Positions 18,157 through 26,231 of a stretch of DNA of 64,000 nt are shown here, piece after piece. This DNA is from Saccharomonospora glauca K62. GTDB taxonomy: Bacteria > Actinomycetota > Actinomycetes > Mycobacteriales > Pseudonocardiaceae. Under the pieces are notes generated by a model. That model was not told the origin of the DNA and ran no database searches. It was given only the letters and a program-made list of their open reading frames with translations. How positions within the stretch are numbered: position 1 is the stretch's first letter; every line of letters starts with the position of its first letter. Location: assembly GCF_000243395.2 (NCBI RefSeq), contig NZ_CM001484.1, positions 1,351,568 through 1,415,567 of the forward strand, written 5' to 3'. The position numbers were made by a program, and so were the translations under genes.

Positions 18157-18923
18157 GTGATCACTCGCCCCGACTTCTGGTGTTCGGGGACTCGCTGAGT
18201 TTCCACGGACCGGAAGGCGGCCACCCGGCGGACGAGCCGAGGTTGTGGCCCAACGTCGCCGCGCGGGCGCTCGGGGGAAGCGCCGAGCTCGTGGCGGGTG
18301 CCGGGTGGACGGCTCGGGACGCGTGGTGGGCGATGATCGGCGACCCGAGGGTGTGGGCGGAACTGCGCCGCGCGGACGTCGTGGTGCTCGCGGTGGGAAG
18401 CATGGACACGGTGCCCTCGCCGTTGCCGACGTACCTGCGCACGGGGCTGCGGTACCTGCGGCCCGACCCGTTGCGGCGGGCCGCGCGCCGAGCGTACCGG
18501 GCCGCGCAGCCCGTGTTGTCGGTCGTGCTGCGGGGATGGCCGTCGGCGTTGCCCACTCGGTTGACCGTGCGTTACCTCGACACGGCGGTGTCGGCGTTAC
18601 GGGTGCTCCGGCCGTCACTTCCCGTGGTGGGGTGGCTGCCGTCGGTGCATCATGCGGCCTCGTATGGCTATGTGCAGACCGCGCGGCCTCGCACCGCCGC
18701 CGCCATCGCGAGGTGGGCCGCCCGCGTGGACGTCCCGGTGCTGGACGTGCCCGCCGTCGTCGCCTCCCACGTTCTCGGCGGTCACGGCAATCCCGACGGA
18801 ATGCACTGGGGGTGGGAGGGGCACGCGGCGGTGGGGGCGGCGATGGCCGACCTGATTCGCCCGCTCCTCACCCGACGAGGTAACGCCGCCACGAACGCCG
18901 ATCGGCTCGGCCACGTAGGCTGA
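18153..18923 (+). CDS. octT: SGNH-hydrolase-fold acyltransferase, OctT-like
   Basis: A 256-residue SGNH/GDSL protein with the nucleophile motif FGDSLSF (about 10-16) and the C-terminal Asp-His pair in DGMHWGWEGH (about 213). In mycobacteria the gene at this place is the diglucosylglycerate octanoyltransferase of methylglucose lipopolysaccharide synthesis. The GTG overlaps the preceding stop by 4 bases, so expression is coupled to the gpgP-like gene. Function is by synteny and family. Confidence 0.75.
   Translation: MSDHSPRLLVFGDSLSFHGPEGGHPADEPRLWPNVAARALGGSAELVAGAGWTARDAWWAMIGDPRVWAELRRADVVVLAVGSMDTVPSPLPTYLRTGLRYLRPDPLRRAARRAYRAAQPVLSVVLRGWPSALPTRLTVRYLDTAVSALRVLRPSLPVVGWLPSVHHAASYGYVQTARPRTAAAIARWAARVDVPVLDVPAVVASHVLGGHGNPDGMHWGWEGHAAVGAAMADLIRPLLTRRGNAATNADRLGHVG
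18916..18921 (+). promoter_or_regulatory. -10 box of leaderless degV
   Basis: TAGGCT lies 6 bases before the GTG start of the DegV gene, with no Shine-Dalgarno sequence between. Confidence 0.5.
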
Positions 18924-18927
18924 CCGC

Positions 18928-19782
18928 GTGACGGTCGCGGTTGTCACGGACTCAACAGCCCACCTGCCCGAGGGGTTCGCGGAGCGGTACGGCATCGGTG
19001 TCGTGCCGTTGCACGTGCTCGTCGACGGCGTGTCCTCACTCGACGGTGTCGAGTTCGGTCCGGCGGCGCTGGCCGGGGCACTGGAACAGCGGAAGATCGT
19101 CACCACGTCGCGTCCCACCCCGGCGGCCTTCGCGGCGGCCTTCCGGGAGGCGTTGGACGGGGGCGCCGACGCGGTCGTGTCCGTCCACCTGTCCAAGAAG
19201 TTGTCCGGCACGTGGGAGGCCGCCGTGTTGGCGGCCCAGGAAGTGGGGCCCGACCGGGTGCGGGTGGTCGACTCGCGCACCGTCGCGATGGGGCTGGGGT
19301 TCGCCGCTCTCGAAGCCGCGGAGACGGCGCGGCGGGGCGCGGGCGTCGAGGAGGTCGAGGCCGCGGCCGTGGCCGCCGCCGAGGCCTCGGAGACGTTCTT
19401 CGTGGTCGAGACTCTGGAGTATCTCCGCCGTGGTGGGCGGATCGGGCACGCCGCGGCGTTGTTGGGCACGGCGCTCGCGGTGAAACCGGTGCTGCACATG
19501 GCGGAGGGGGAGATTCGTCCACTGGAGAAGGTGCGCACGATGCAGCGTGCGTTGAACCGGCTGGTGGATCTCGTCGCCGAGGCCGCGGGTGACGACGCGG
19601 TGTCGATCGCCGTGCACCACCTGGCCTCCCCCGACCGTGCCGCTCAGCTCGCCACGCGGATCGACGAGCGCGTGCCCGGTTCGACGGGGTGCGTGGTGTC
19701 CGAGTTGGGGGCGGGGGTCGGTGCGCACACCGGTCCCGGTGTGGTCGGGGTCGTGGTGCGCCGAGGCGTCCGGACGCGGTGA
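18928..19782 (+). CDS. DegV family fatty-acid-binding protein
   Basis: A 284-residue DegV protein. The start (VAVVTDSTAHLPE), TSRPTPAAF (about 56) and VHLSKKLSGTWEAA (about 87) are typical of the two-domain EDD fold that binds a fatty acid. Relatives hand fatty acids to kinases for phospholipid synthesis in Firmicutes; the role in actinobacteria is unknown. The position next to octT recurs in mycobacteria. Confidence 0.88.
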   Translation: MTVAVVTDSTAHLPEGFAERYGIGVVPLHVLVDGVSSLDGVEFGPAALAGALEQRKIVTTSRPTPAAFAAAFREALDGGADAVVSVHLSKKLSGTWEAAVLAAQEVGPDRVRVVDSRTVAMGLGFAALEAAETARRGAGVEEVEAAAVAAAEASETFFVVETLEYLRRGGRIGHAAALLGTALAVKPVLHMAEGEIRPLEKVRTMQRALNRLVDLVAEAAGDDAVSIAVHHLASPDRAAQLATRIDERVPGSTGCVVSELGAGVGAHTGPGVVGVVVRRGVRTR

Positions 19783-19825
19783 GAACCCCGTCGCGGGGAG
19801 CGAGTGGTTCCCGTCGCGACGGAAG

Positions 19826-19852
19826 TTGTCCACAGTCCCGTGGTTGTCCACA
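19826..19852 (+). promoter_or_regulatory. Two DnaA boxes
   Basis: TTGTCCACA occurs perfectly at 19826-19834 and 19844-19852, same strand, 18 bases start to start, inside the longer repeat GTTGTCCACAG. TTGTCCACA is the DnaA box form favoured in high-GC actinobacteria. The pair lies 42 bases before the comEA -10 box. Confidence 0.7.
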
Positions 19853-19893
19853 GGGGGTGGAACTTTCCCTCGTGGCGGGCGGTGTGGCGTTCG

Positions 19894-19899
19894 TAGCGT
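19894..19899 (+). promoter_or_regulatory. -10 box of leaderless comEA
   Basis: TAGCGT lies 7 bases before the comEA GTG at 19907. GGAGG is present but only one base from the start codon, too close to act as a ribosome binding site. Confidence 0.45.
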
Positions 19900-19906
19900 C
19901 GGAGGC

Positions 19907-20785
19907 GTGTTCAAGACCACAGCTGACTCCGTGCACCCCGAGGACCGTCGACAGCGGCGAGTAAAGGACGGCGACGAAGGGCCGGAACCGAGTGCGTCTC
20001 CTCGGGTGCGGCTGGCCCAGTTGGCCGCCGAGGTGCAAGGGCGTTCGGAGCACGCCGAGACCGCGGAGCGGTCCTCACCGCGTCATGGCGCTCCCCTCGG
20101 GGAGACGACGGTCGCCGGGCTCGTGGAGCGATGGAGGCCCGGTGCTCGACGTGCGGTGACGGGGCGCCGTGGGCGAGGAGTGATTGCCGCGGCCGTGATC
20201 GGCGTGCTGGGCGGCGGTGTCGTCACGGCGATGGTGCTCGGTAGCGCACCCGAGCCGGAGCGGCCGCCGCCACTGCCCTCCGTCCGGCAGGTGTCGGCGT
20301 CGCATTCGGTCTCTCCCCGTTCGTCCCCCTCGACGGTGCCGACCTCTCTCGTGGTCAGTGTCGTCGGCACCGTCGCCGAGCCCGGTCTGGTCACCGTGGA
20401 GCCGGGGGCCAGGGTGGCCGACGTCATCGAACTCGCCGGCGGGGCGAAGCGGGACACCGACCTGCTGACGGTGAACCTGGCGCGCCGGGTGTCGGACGGC
20501 GAACAGATCTACGTCGGTGTGACACCGCCTCCGGGGGTGAGTCCCCGCCCGTCCGGTGCGGAGGGAGCCCCATCGGCCACCGGCACCACGGGGAAGGTCG
20601 ACCTGAACTCGGCCGATCGGGAGCTGTTGCAGACCTTGCCGGGCGTGGGGGAGGTGACGGCGGAGCGAATCCTGGAATGGCGCGAGCGACACGGCGGGTT
20701 CACGTCGGTCGAGCAGTTGCGGGAGGTCGACGGCATCGGCGCCAAACGGTTCGCGCGCCTGCGTGATCAGGTGACGGTCGGGTGA
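19907..20785 (+). CDS. comEA: Competence protein ComEA
   Basis: A 292-residue DNA-binding membrane protein. A basic cytoplasmic N-terminus (about 1-85) leads to one transmembrane helix (VIAAAVIGVLGGGVVTAMVL, about 90-110), a SLBB domain (VVSVVGTVAEPGLV and on, about 145-210) and a C-terminal helix-hairpin-helix pair (VDLNSADRELLQTLPGVG, then DGIGAKRFARL). It should bind incoming DNA outside the membrane for the ComEC channel. The GTG at 19907 is followed 12 bases after its stop by comEC. Confidence 0.92.
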   Translation: MFKTTADSVHPEDRRQRRVKDGDEGPEPSASPRVRLAQLAAEVQGRSEHAETAERSSPRHGAPLGETTVAGLVERWRPGARRAVTGRRGRGVIAAAVIGVLGGGVVTAMVLGSAPEPERPPPLPSVRQVSASHSVSPRSSPSTVPTSLVVSVVGTVAEPGLVTVEPGARVADVIELAGGAKRDTDLLTVNLARRVSDGEQIYVGVTPPPGVSPRPSGAEGAPSATGTTGKVDLNSADRELLQTLPGVGEVTAERILEWRERHGGFTSVEQLREVDGIGAKRFARLRDQVTVG

Positions 20786-20797
20786 CGGGGGACGACG

Positions 20798-23326
20798 GTG
20801 GTTCTGCGAGTCACCGGCCACCCGACCCCGGTGGAGGCGGGAAGGCACGACTGGCGGTTGGTCCCGGCTGCCGTGACGGTATGGGCGGGTACGGCGGCCG
20901 GGCTGTTGTGGGGTTGGTGGGCGTGCCCGGTTTGCGGCGTCGTCGCGGGCGCCGGTGCGGTGAGGCTGTGGCGGTGGGCGTCGCGTGGCGATCGGGACCG
21001 GCGTCGCTGGCGTCCCGCCGCCGGGGTTTTGCTGGTGTGCGGGCTGCTCACGGTGTGGCCGACCACGGCCCGGCTGTACGCCGCGGAGCACGATCCGTTG
21101 CGGGAACGGGCGCGACGAGGGGACGAGGTGTCATTGACGGCCGTGGTCGCGCAGCGCCCTCGGCCCGTGCACACGAGTGGGTACGGGGCGCGGCCCGGTG
21201 GAGTCCGGTCGGTGCTCGTGCCCGTCGACGTCGTGGCCGCGAGCTCCGGTGGAGAGGAGATCCCCTCCGCGGGCCGGGTGCTGTTCGTGGGAGACGCGAA
21301 GTTCTGGAGCGACGTCCGGGTCGGCCAGTGGGTGAGGGTCCGCGCGGAACTGGCACCCGCTCGTCCGCACGAGATGACGGTCGCGGTCGGGTACGTGCGC
21401 GAGCCACCCGAACCGGAGGGGGAACCGCCGTGGTGGCAACGTGCCGCCGAGGAGCTGCGGGAGAAGTTCCGGGCCGTCTCCGGCGTGTTGGGGGAGGAGC
21501 CCGCGGGGCTGCTTCCGGGGCTCGTCGTCGGGGACACGAGTGCGTTGCCCGAGCGCGTGGAGCGGGAATTCCTTACCTCGGGGATGTCGCATTTGACCGC
21601 CGTCTCGGGTTCCAACGTGGCCATCGTGTGCGGTGCGGTACTGGTGGTGGCGCGGATGTCGCGGTGCGGGCCGCGCACGTCGGCGGTGCTCGCCGGTCTC
21701 GCGTTAGTCGGTTTCGTCGTCCTCGTGGGCTACGAGCCGAGTGTCCTGCGCGCCGGTGTGATGGGCGCGGTGGCACTGCTCGCCTTGGTGTTGGGACGTC
21801 GGGGATCGGCCTTGCCCGCACTGGCCGCGGCGGTGTGCGTGCTCGGCCTCGCGGACCCGGAGATGGCCGTGAGCATGGGGTTCGTGCTGTCGGTGGTGGC
21901 CACGGCGGGGTTGGTGCTGGTGGCGCCGCGCTGGTCTCGGGCATTGGTCCGACGAGGACTGCCCGAGGGAGTGGCCGACGCGGTGGTGGTGCCGACGGTG
22001 GCGTTCCTGGTGACCGCTCCGGTCATCGCCGGCATGGCGGGCGAAGTGAGCCTGGTGTCCGTCGGCGCGAACCTGTTGGCGGCTCCGGTGGTGGCTCCGG
22101 TGACCGTGTTGGGCGCGCTGGCCGCGGTGCTCGCGCCGTGGTGGCCCGATGCGGCCGAGCTCGTCGTGCACGTCGTGGGGCCGGGAGTGCAGTGGTTGAT
22201 CCTCGTGGCGCGACACGCGGCGGCGATTCCCGGCGCCGTGCTGCACTGGCCGTCGGGATGGTGGGGTGCGGGGCTCGCGGCACTCGCCGTGGCCGTGGTC
22301 GTCTGCGGGGTGCGGTATCGCCGAACCCGGTCGCTGCTCGTGCTTGTCGTGGTCGTGGTGGTCGCGCTCACCGTGTCCACGCGGGTGTGGGCGCCGGGTT
22401 GGCCACCCGACCGTTGGGTGCTCGTCGCCTGCGACGTGGGGCAGGGCGACGGTCTCGTGCTGGCCACGGGAGAACCGGGGCGGGTGGTGGTCGTGGACAC
22501 CGGACCCGACCCGGCGTTGCTCGACCGCTGCCTCGATCGTCTCGACGTCGAGCGCGTGCCGCTGGTGGTCCTGACCCATCTGCATGCCGACCACGTCGGT
22601 GGGCTGGCCTCGGTGTTCGACGGCCGTGCCGTGGGAGCGGTGGCCGTGGGCCCGGGGCGCAGTCCGGCCTGGGCGTGGGACGACGTGCTCCGCGTGACCA
22701 CCGCGCGCGGCGTACCGATGGTGGAGCTGACGGCGGGCGATCGGCTGACGTGGCCCGAACTCCGGCTCGACGTGCTGGCCCCCACCGCGCCGGTCGCTCC
22801 CCCCACCGAGGACGCCGACGGCACCGCGGTCAACAACGGCTCGGTGGTCCTCCGTGCCACGACACCAGCGGGCCGGGTCCTGCTGACCGGGGACGTGGAA
22901 CTCGCCGCGCAGGCGGACCTGCTGGCGGCGGGGGAGGACCTTCGCGCGGACGTCCTCAAGGTGCCGCATCACGGCAGCAGGTACACGCTTCCGACCTTCC
23001 TTACGGCGGTGTCGCCGCGAGTCGCGGTCACCAGCGTGGGGGCGGACAACTCCTACGGCCACCCCAGTTCCGTGACGTTGCGGGCGCTTGCGGAGGCGGG
23101 AGCGCTGGTGGCCAGAACCGACACCGGGGGCGACACGGCCGTCGTGCTGGACGAAGGTGAACTCGCCGTGGTGGCGCGGGGTGCGGCGCCGCGACGACGG
23201 CCGTGTCGATCCGGAGGACTCAGTCGTCGAGCGCGGCCTGCACGGCCTCCACCGACGGCGGCACGGTGGCCTTGGGGCCGACGCGGTCGCCGAGGGCGTC
23301 GAGGGTCTTCAGTCCGTCTCCGGTGA
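20798..23326 (+). CDS. comEC: ComEC/Rec2 competence channel
   Basis: An 842-residue multi-pass membrane protein with a DUF4131-like N-terminal part (about 15-190), the Competence domain helices (from SGMSHLTAVSGSNVAIV, about 265, to about 530) and a C-terminal metallo-beta-lactamase domain with THLHADHVGG (about 595) and PHHGSR (about 726). It should carry one DNA strand into the cell. The last 36 or so residues are Arg/Pro-rich low-complexity sequence that runs antisense into the 3' end of the ThrC-family gene for 107 bases; the domain itself ends before that. Confidence 0.92.
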   Translation: MVLRVTGHPTPVEAGRHDWRLVPAAVTVWAGTAAGLLWGWWACPVCGVVAGAGAVRLWRWASRGDRDRRRWRPAAGVLLVCGLLTVWPTTARLYAAEHDPLRERARRGDEVSLTAVVAQRPRPVHTSGYGARPGGVRSVLVPVDVVAASSGGEEIPSAGRVLFVGDAKFWSDVRVGQWVRVRAELAPARPHEMTVAVGYVREPPEPEGEPPWWQRAAEELREKFRAVSGVLGEEPAGLLPGLVVGDTSALPERVEREFLTSGMSHLTAVSGSNVAIVCGAVLVVARMSRCGPRTSAVLAGLALVGFVVLVGYEPSVLRAGVMGAVALLALVLGRRGSALPALAAAVCVLGLADPEMAVSMGFVLSVVATAGLVLVAPRWSRALVRRGLPEGVADAVVVPTVAFLVTAPVIAGMAGEVSLVSVGANLLAAPVVAPVTVLGALAAVLAPWWPDAAELVVHVVGPGVQWLILVARHAAAIPGAVLHWPSGWWGAGLAALAVAVVVCGVRYRRTRSLLVLVVVVVVALTVSTRVWAPGWPPDRWVLVACDVGQGDGLVLATGEPGRVVVVDTGPDPALLDRCLDRLDVERVPLVVLTHLHADHVGGLASVFDGRAVGAVAVGPGRSPAWAWDDVLRVTTARGVPMVELTAGDRLTWPELRLDVLAPTAPVAPPTEDADGTAVNNGSVVLRATTPAGRVLLTGDVELAAQADLLAAGEDLRADVLKVPHHGSRYTLPTFLTAVSPRVAVTSVGADNSYGHPSSVTLRALAEAGALVARTDTGGDTAVVLDEGELAVVARGAAPRRRPCRSGGLSRRARPARPPPTAARWPWGRRGRRGRRGSSVRLR

Positions 23327-24482
23327 TCAGCAGCACCGTCTCGGCGTCCGGGTCGAGCTTGCCGGTCTCGACGAGCTTCTTCGCGGTCGCGACGGTGACG
23401 CCCCCGGCGGTCTCGGTGAAGATGCCCTCGGTGCGGGCCAGCAGCCGGATGCCTGCCACGATCTCGTCGTCGCTGACGTCGGCGATGGCTCCGCCCGTGC
23501 GACGCACGGTGTCGAGGACGTACGGTCCGTCGGCGGGGTTGCCGATAGCGAGCGAACGGGCGATGGTGTCGGGTCGCACCGGGCGCACCACGTCGTGTCC
23601 GTCGCGGAACGCCGCGGAGACCGGGGAGCAGCCGGTGGCCTGGGCGCCGAACACGCGGTACGGACTCGCTTCCACCAGACCGAGTTCACCGAGCTCCCGG
23701 AATCCTTTGTCTACTTTGGTCAGCTGGGAGCCCGACGCGATCGGCACCACGATCTGCTCCGGAATCCGCCAGCCGAGCTGCTCGGCGACCTCGAAGGCGA
23801 GTGTCTTGGAGCCCTCCGAGTAGTAGGGGCGCACGTTGACGTTGACGAACGCCCAATTCTCGTGCTCGGCGGCGAGTTCGGTGGCCAGCCGGTTGACGTC
23901 GTCGTAGTTGCCGTCCACCGCGATCAGGGCGCCGTCGTACACGGCGGTCGTGAGTACCTTCGCCCGCTCCAGTGACGAGGGGATCAGGACCACGGACTGC
24001 CAGCCCGCCCTGGCGGCGGCCGCCGCGACCGCGTTGGCGAGATTGCCGGTGGACGGACAGGCGAGGGTGTCGAAGCCGAACTCGCGGGCCGCGGCCAGCG
24101 CCACGGCCACCACCCGGTCCTTGAACGAGTGCGTTGGGTTGCCGGTGTCGTCCTTGACCCACAACCGGCGCACGCCGAGTGCCTTCGCGAGTCGGTCGGC
24201 GCGCACCAGCCGGGTACAGCCGGGCTCGGTGTTCGGGATCTCCTCGACGTTCGACGGAACGGGAAGCAGTTTCTTGTAACGCCAGATGTTGCGGGGCCCG
24301 GATTCGATGTCCTCCCGGCGCACGCGCCCGAAGTCGTAGGCGACCTCCAACGGAGAGAAGTCGTGCGGGGAGACGAACTCCGGAGCCAACGGCTGGCGGT
24401 GGCCCTCCTCCTTCGACACGAGTTCCACGGCGGGGCCGAGGTCGACGGCACGACGGGAGGATGTGGGCGCAATTGCGGTCAT
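23220..24482 (-). CDS. thrC: Threonine synthase family PLP enzyme (ThrC or MetM-like)
   Basis: A 420-residue fold-type II PLP enzyme. The PLP Lys is in PTHSFKDR (about 121), STGN (about 143) grips the phosphate, and GSQLTK is the family glycine loop. The sequence class is threonine synthase, which converts O-phosphohomoserine to threonine. However, a SAM-I riboswitch controls it, which points to methionine metabolism: a ThrC paralogue making homocysteine from O-phosphohomoserine has been described in Streptomyces (MetM, as I recall; not checked here). The ATG at 24482 has GAGGAAGGA at a good distance; the in-frame ATG at 24500 lies inside the riboswitch P1 helix and is rejected. It is convergent with comEC. 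Confidence 0.88.
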   Translation of the reverse strand: MTAIAPTSSRRAVDLGPAVELVSKEEGHRQPLAPEFVSPHDFSPLEVAYDFGRVRREDIESGPRNIWRYKKLLPVPSNVEEIPNTEPGCTRLVRADRLAKALGVRRLWVKDDTGNPTHSFKDRVVAVALAAAREFGFDTLACPSTGNLANAVAAAAARAGWQSVVLIPSSLERAKVLTTAVYDGALIAVDGNYDDVNRLATELAAEHENWAFVNVNVRPYYSEGSKTLAFEVAEQLGWRIPEQIVVPIASGSQLTKVDKGFRELGELGLVEASPYRVFGAQATGCSPVSAAFRDGHDVVRPVRPDTIARSLAIGNPADGPYVLDTVRRTGGAIADVSDDEIVAGIRLLARTEGIFTETAGGVTVATAKKLVETGKLDPDAETVLLITGDGLKTLDALGDRVGPKATVPPSVEAVQAALDD

Positions 24483-24495
24483 CGCGAGGTCCTTC

Positions 24496-24625
24496 CTCAT
24501 CTTTCCCGCTGACGCGGGGCGGAATTGGCACCGATGCCGTCAGCTACCTCGCGGAATCCGAGATGACAGGCTGACGCCGGTTGCCGGGGCTTCAACGGGC
24601 CGGTCCCTCTGCCCCTCTGGATGAG
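24496..24625 (-). ncRNA. SAM-I riboswitch (S-box leader)
   Basis: Read on the minus strand, CTCATC (P1 5') is followed by AGAGGGGCAGAGGGACCGGC, then TTGAAGCC and GGCAACC, all core S-box positions. P3 is CGTCAGC with GCTGACG, then GGTGCCAATTCC, P4 CCCGC-GTCA-GCGGG, and the closing P1 strand GATGAG (24501-24496). P1 pairing is perfect over 6 bases. The P1 3' strand runs straight into GAAGGA, the ribosome binding site of the gene at 24482. SAM binding should therefore hide the start region and turn translation off. No separate terminator is seen. Confidence 0.92.
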
Positions 24626-24723
24626 CTATTCGGTTGTGGTCCGCCGGTGATCGCGGCGACGACACGTAGCGTACGGCATGGAGCGCGCCGCGCGCCATGT
24701 GCTGCGAACCGGCTCCCACATGG

Positions 24724-24729
24724 CAGGAT
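24724..24729 (+). promoter_or_regulatory. -10-like box of leaderless holA
   Basis: CAGGAT lies 6 bases before the holA GTG at 24736. It departs from TANNNT at the first base, so support is modest. Confidence 0.35.
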
Positions 24730-24735
24730 CGAGAC

Positions 24736-25716
24736 GTGAGTCGTCCAGTTACCACGCCCCCGCCACTGCATCTGGTGCTCGGTGAGGAAGAACTGCTCGT
24801 CGAACGAGCGGTCCGGGAAGCACTCGACACCGCCCGCCTGGCCGACCCGGCGGCCGACGCGACTCGCATCCCGGTGAGCGAACTCACCCCCTCGTACTTC
24901 GCCGAACTGGTGAGTCCCTCGCTGTTCAGCGAGGGTCGAGTCATCGTGCTCGACTCCGCCCAGGAGATCGGCCAGGAGAACGCGGACGCCGTGCTGTCCT
25001 ACGTCGCCGACCCCGCGGACGGCATCGTGCTGATCGTGGTGCACAGCGGCGGCGGGCGGAGCAAGGCCGCGAAGTCGCTGCCCGCGGCGCTGCGCAAGGC
25101 GGGCGCCGTCGTCACGGAGTGCCCGAAGATCACCAAGCCCGCCGAGCGGGAGGCGTTCGTCCGCAACGAGGTCCGGAGGGCCGGCGGTCGGATCGACGCC
25201 GCCGGTGTGGTGGCGCTGATCGATGCCGTGGGCACGGATCTGCGGGAGCTGGCGTCGGCGGCGGCGCAGCTGGTGGCCGACTCGGGGGGATCGGTCGACG
25301 AGGAGGCGGTGCGGCGCTACCACCGCGGCCGCGCGGAGGTGACGGGGTTCCAGGTCGCCGAGAAGGCGGTGGCCGGTGACGGGGCGGCCGCGTTGGAGTC
25401 ACTGCGCTGGGCTCAGCAGATCGGGGTCGCCCACGTACTGTTGGCCGACGCCCTCGCCGACGCGGTGCGCACGATAGCCAGGGTGTCCGCGGCCGGACGG
25501 GGGCACCCGAACCAGTTGGCGGGCGAGCTCGGCATGCCGCCGTGGAAGATCCGCAAGGCGCAGGGCCAGTCGAAGGGCTGGAGCTCCGCGGGGCTCGCCA
25601 AGGCCATGCGGGTGGCCGCGCGGGTGAACGCCGACGTCAAGGGCGCCGCGGCCGATCCGGGCTACGCCCTCGAACGCGCCGTCCTCGACATCGTGGCCGC
25701 CCGACGCCAGCGGTGA
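24736..25716 (+). CDS. holA: DNA polymerase III subunit delta
   Basis: A 326-residue clamp-loader subunit that opens the sliding clamp. The N-terminal AAA-like domain starts PPLHLVLGEEELLVERAV; a three-helix lid and collar region follow, with the conserved C-terminal ELGMPPWKIRKAQ and QSKGWSSAGL stretches. The order comEC-holA-rpsT is widely conserved; here the ThrC-family gene is inserted between comEC and holA. A shared terminator with rpsT ends it. Confidence 0.93.
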   Translation: MSRPVTTPPPLHLVLGEEELLVERAVREALDTARLADPAADATRIPVSELTPSYFAELVSPSLFSEGRVIVLDSAQEIGQENADAVLSYVADPADGIVLIVVHSGGGRSKAAKSLPAALRKAGAVVTECPKITKPAEREAFVRNEVRRAGGRIDAAGVVALIDAVGTDLRELASAAAQLVADSGGSVDEEAVRRYHRGRAEVTGFQVAEKAVAGDGAAALESLRWAQQIGVAHVLLADALADAVRTIARVSAAGRGHPNQLAGELGMPPWKIRKAQGQSKGWSSAGLAKAMRVAARVNADVKGAAADPGYALERAVLDIVAARRQR

Positions 25717-25750
25717 TCGCGGCCTCGTAGACCGCGGGCGAACATGACGA

Positions 25751-25781
25751 AACCCCCGGCCGAGAGCTCGTGCCGGGGGTT
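25751..25781. terminator. Bidirectional terminator between holA and rpsT
   Basis: AACCCCCGGC (25751-25760) and GCCGGGGGTT (25772-25781) form a perfect 10-bp stem around an 11-base loop, between two convergent genes. Confidence 0.8.
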
Positions 25782-25797
25782 GTCGGGCGCGGGTCCC

Positions 25798-26058
25798 TCA
25801 GAGCTTGTTGACGCGCTGCGCCATCGCCGACTTCTTGTTGGCGGCCTGGTTCTTGTGGATGACGCCCTTGCTGACAGCCTTGTCGAGCTTGCGCGCGGCC
25901 ACCCGCTGCAGCTCCACGGCCTTCTCCTTGTCCCCGGCCTCGGCGGCCTCGCGGAACTTGCGGATCGCGGTCTTCACCGACGACTTGATCGACTGGTTGC
26001 GCAGACGGCGCTTCTCGTTGGTCTTGATGCGCTTCATCTGGGACTTGATGTTGGCCAC
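25798..26058 (-). CDS. rpsT: 30S ribosomal protein S20
   Basis: An 86-residue small-subunit protein that binds 16S rRNA. The start [20 protein letters not shown] and the tail [20 protein letters not shown] are diagnostic. The GTG start follows AGGAG. It is transcribed toward holA. Confidence 0.97.
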   Translation of the reverse strand: MANIKSQMKRIKTNEKRRLRNQSIKSSVKTAIRKFREAAEAGDKEKAVELQRVAARKLDKAVSKGVIHKNQAANKKSAMAQRVNKL

Positions 26059-26167
26059 GCGCGCTCCTTCATCTCTCGTGGTGGTTCGTTGCCGCGCTGT
26101 TACGGCCCCGGATCAGGGACGATCCGGGTTTCCTCCCCGGCGGAATGCCGCACGGCAACAGCTAAAC

Positions 26168-26173
26168 AGCCTA
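26168..26173 (-). promoter_or_regulatory. Possible -10 box of rpsT
   Basis: On the minus strand TAGGCT lies in an unusually AT-rich stretch and would give a leader of about 100 bases for rpsT. A neighbouring TTTAGCT is an alternative. Confidence 0.35.
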
Positions 26174-26231
26174 ACAACGTCACCACGCCGTGGAATGCCG
26201 TACCCCGGTGGGGGCGTGAGACCGTGGGGAC

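Noticed and set aside
24483-24500. ATG at 24500 as the start of the ThrC-family gene
   Set aside because: It forms part of the riboswitch P1 helix and ribosome binding site; ATG 24482 has correct spacing.
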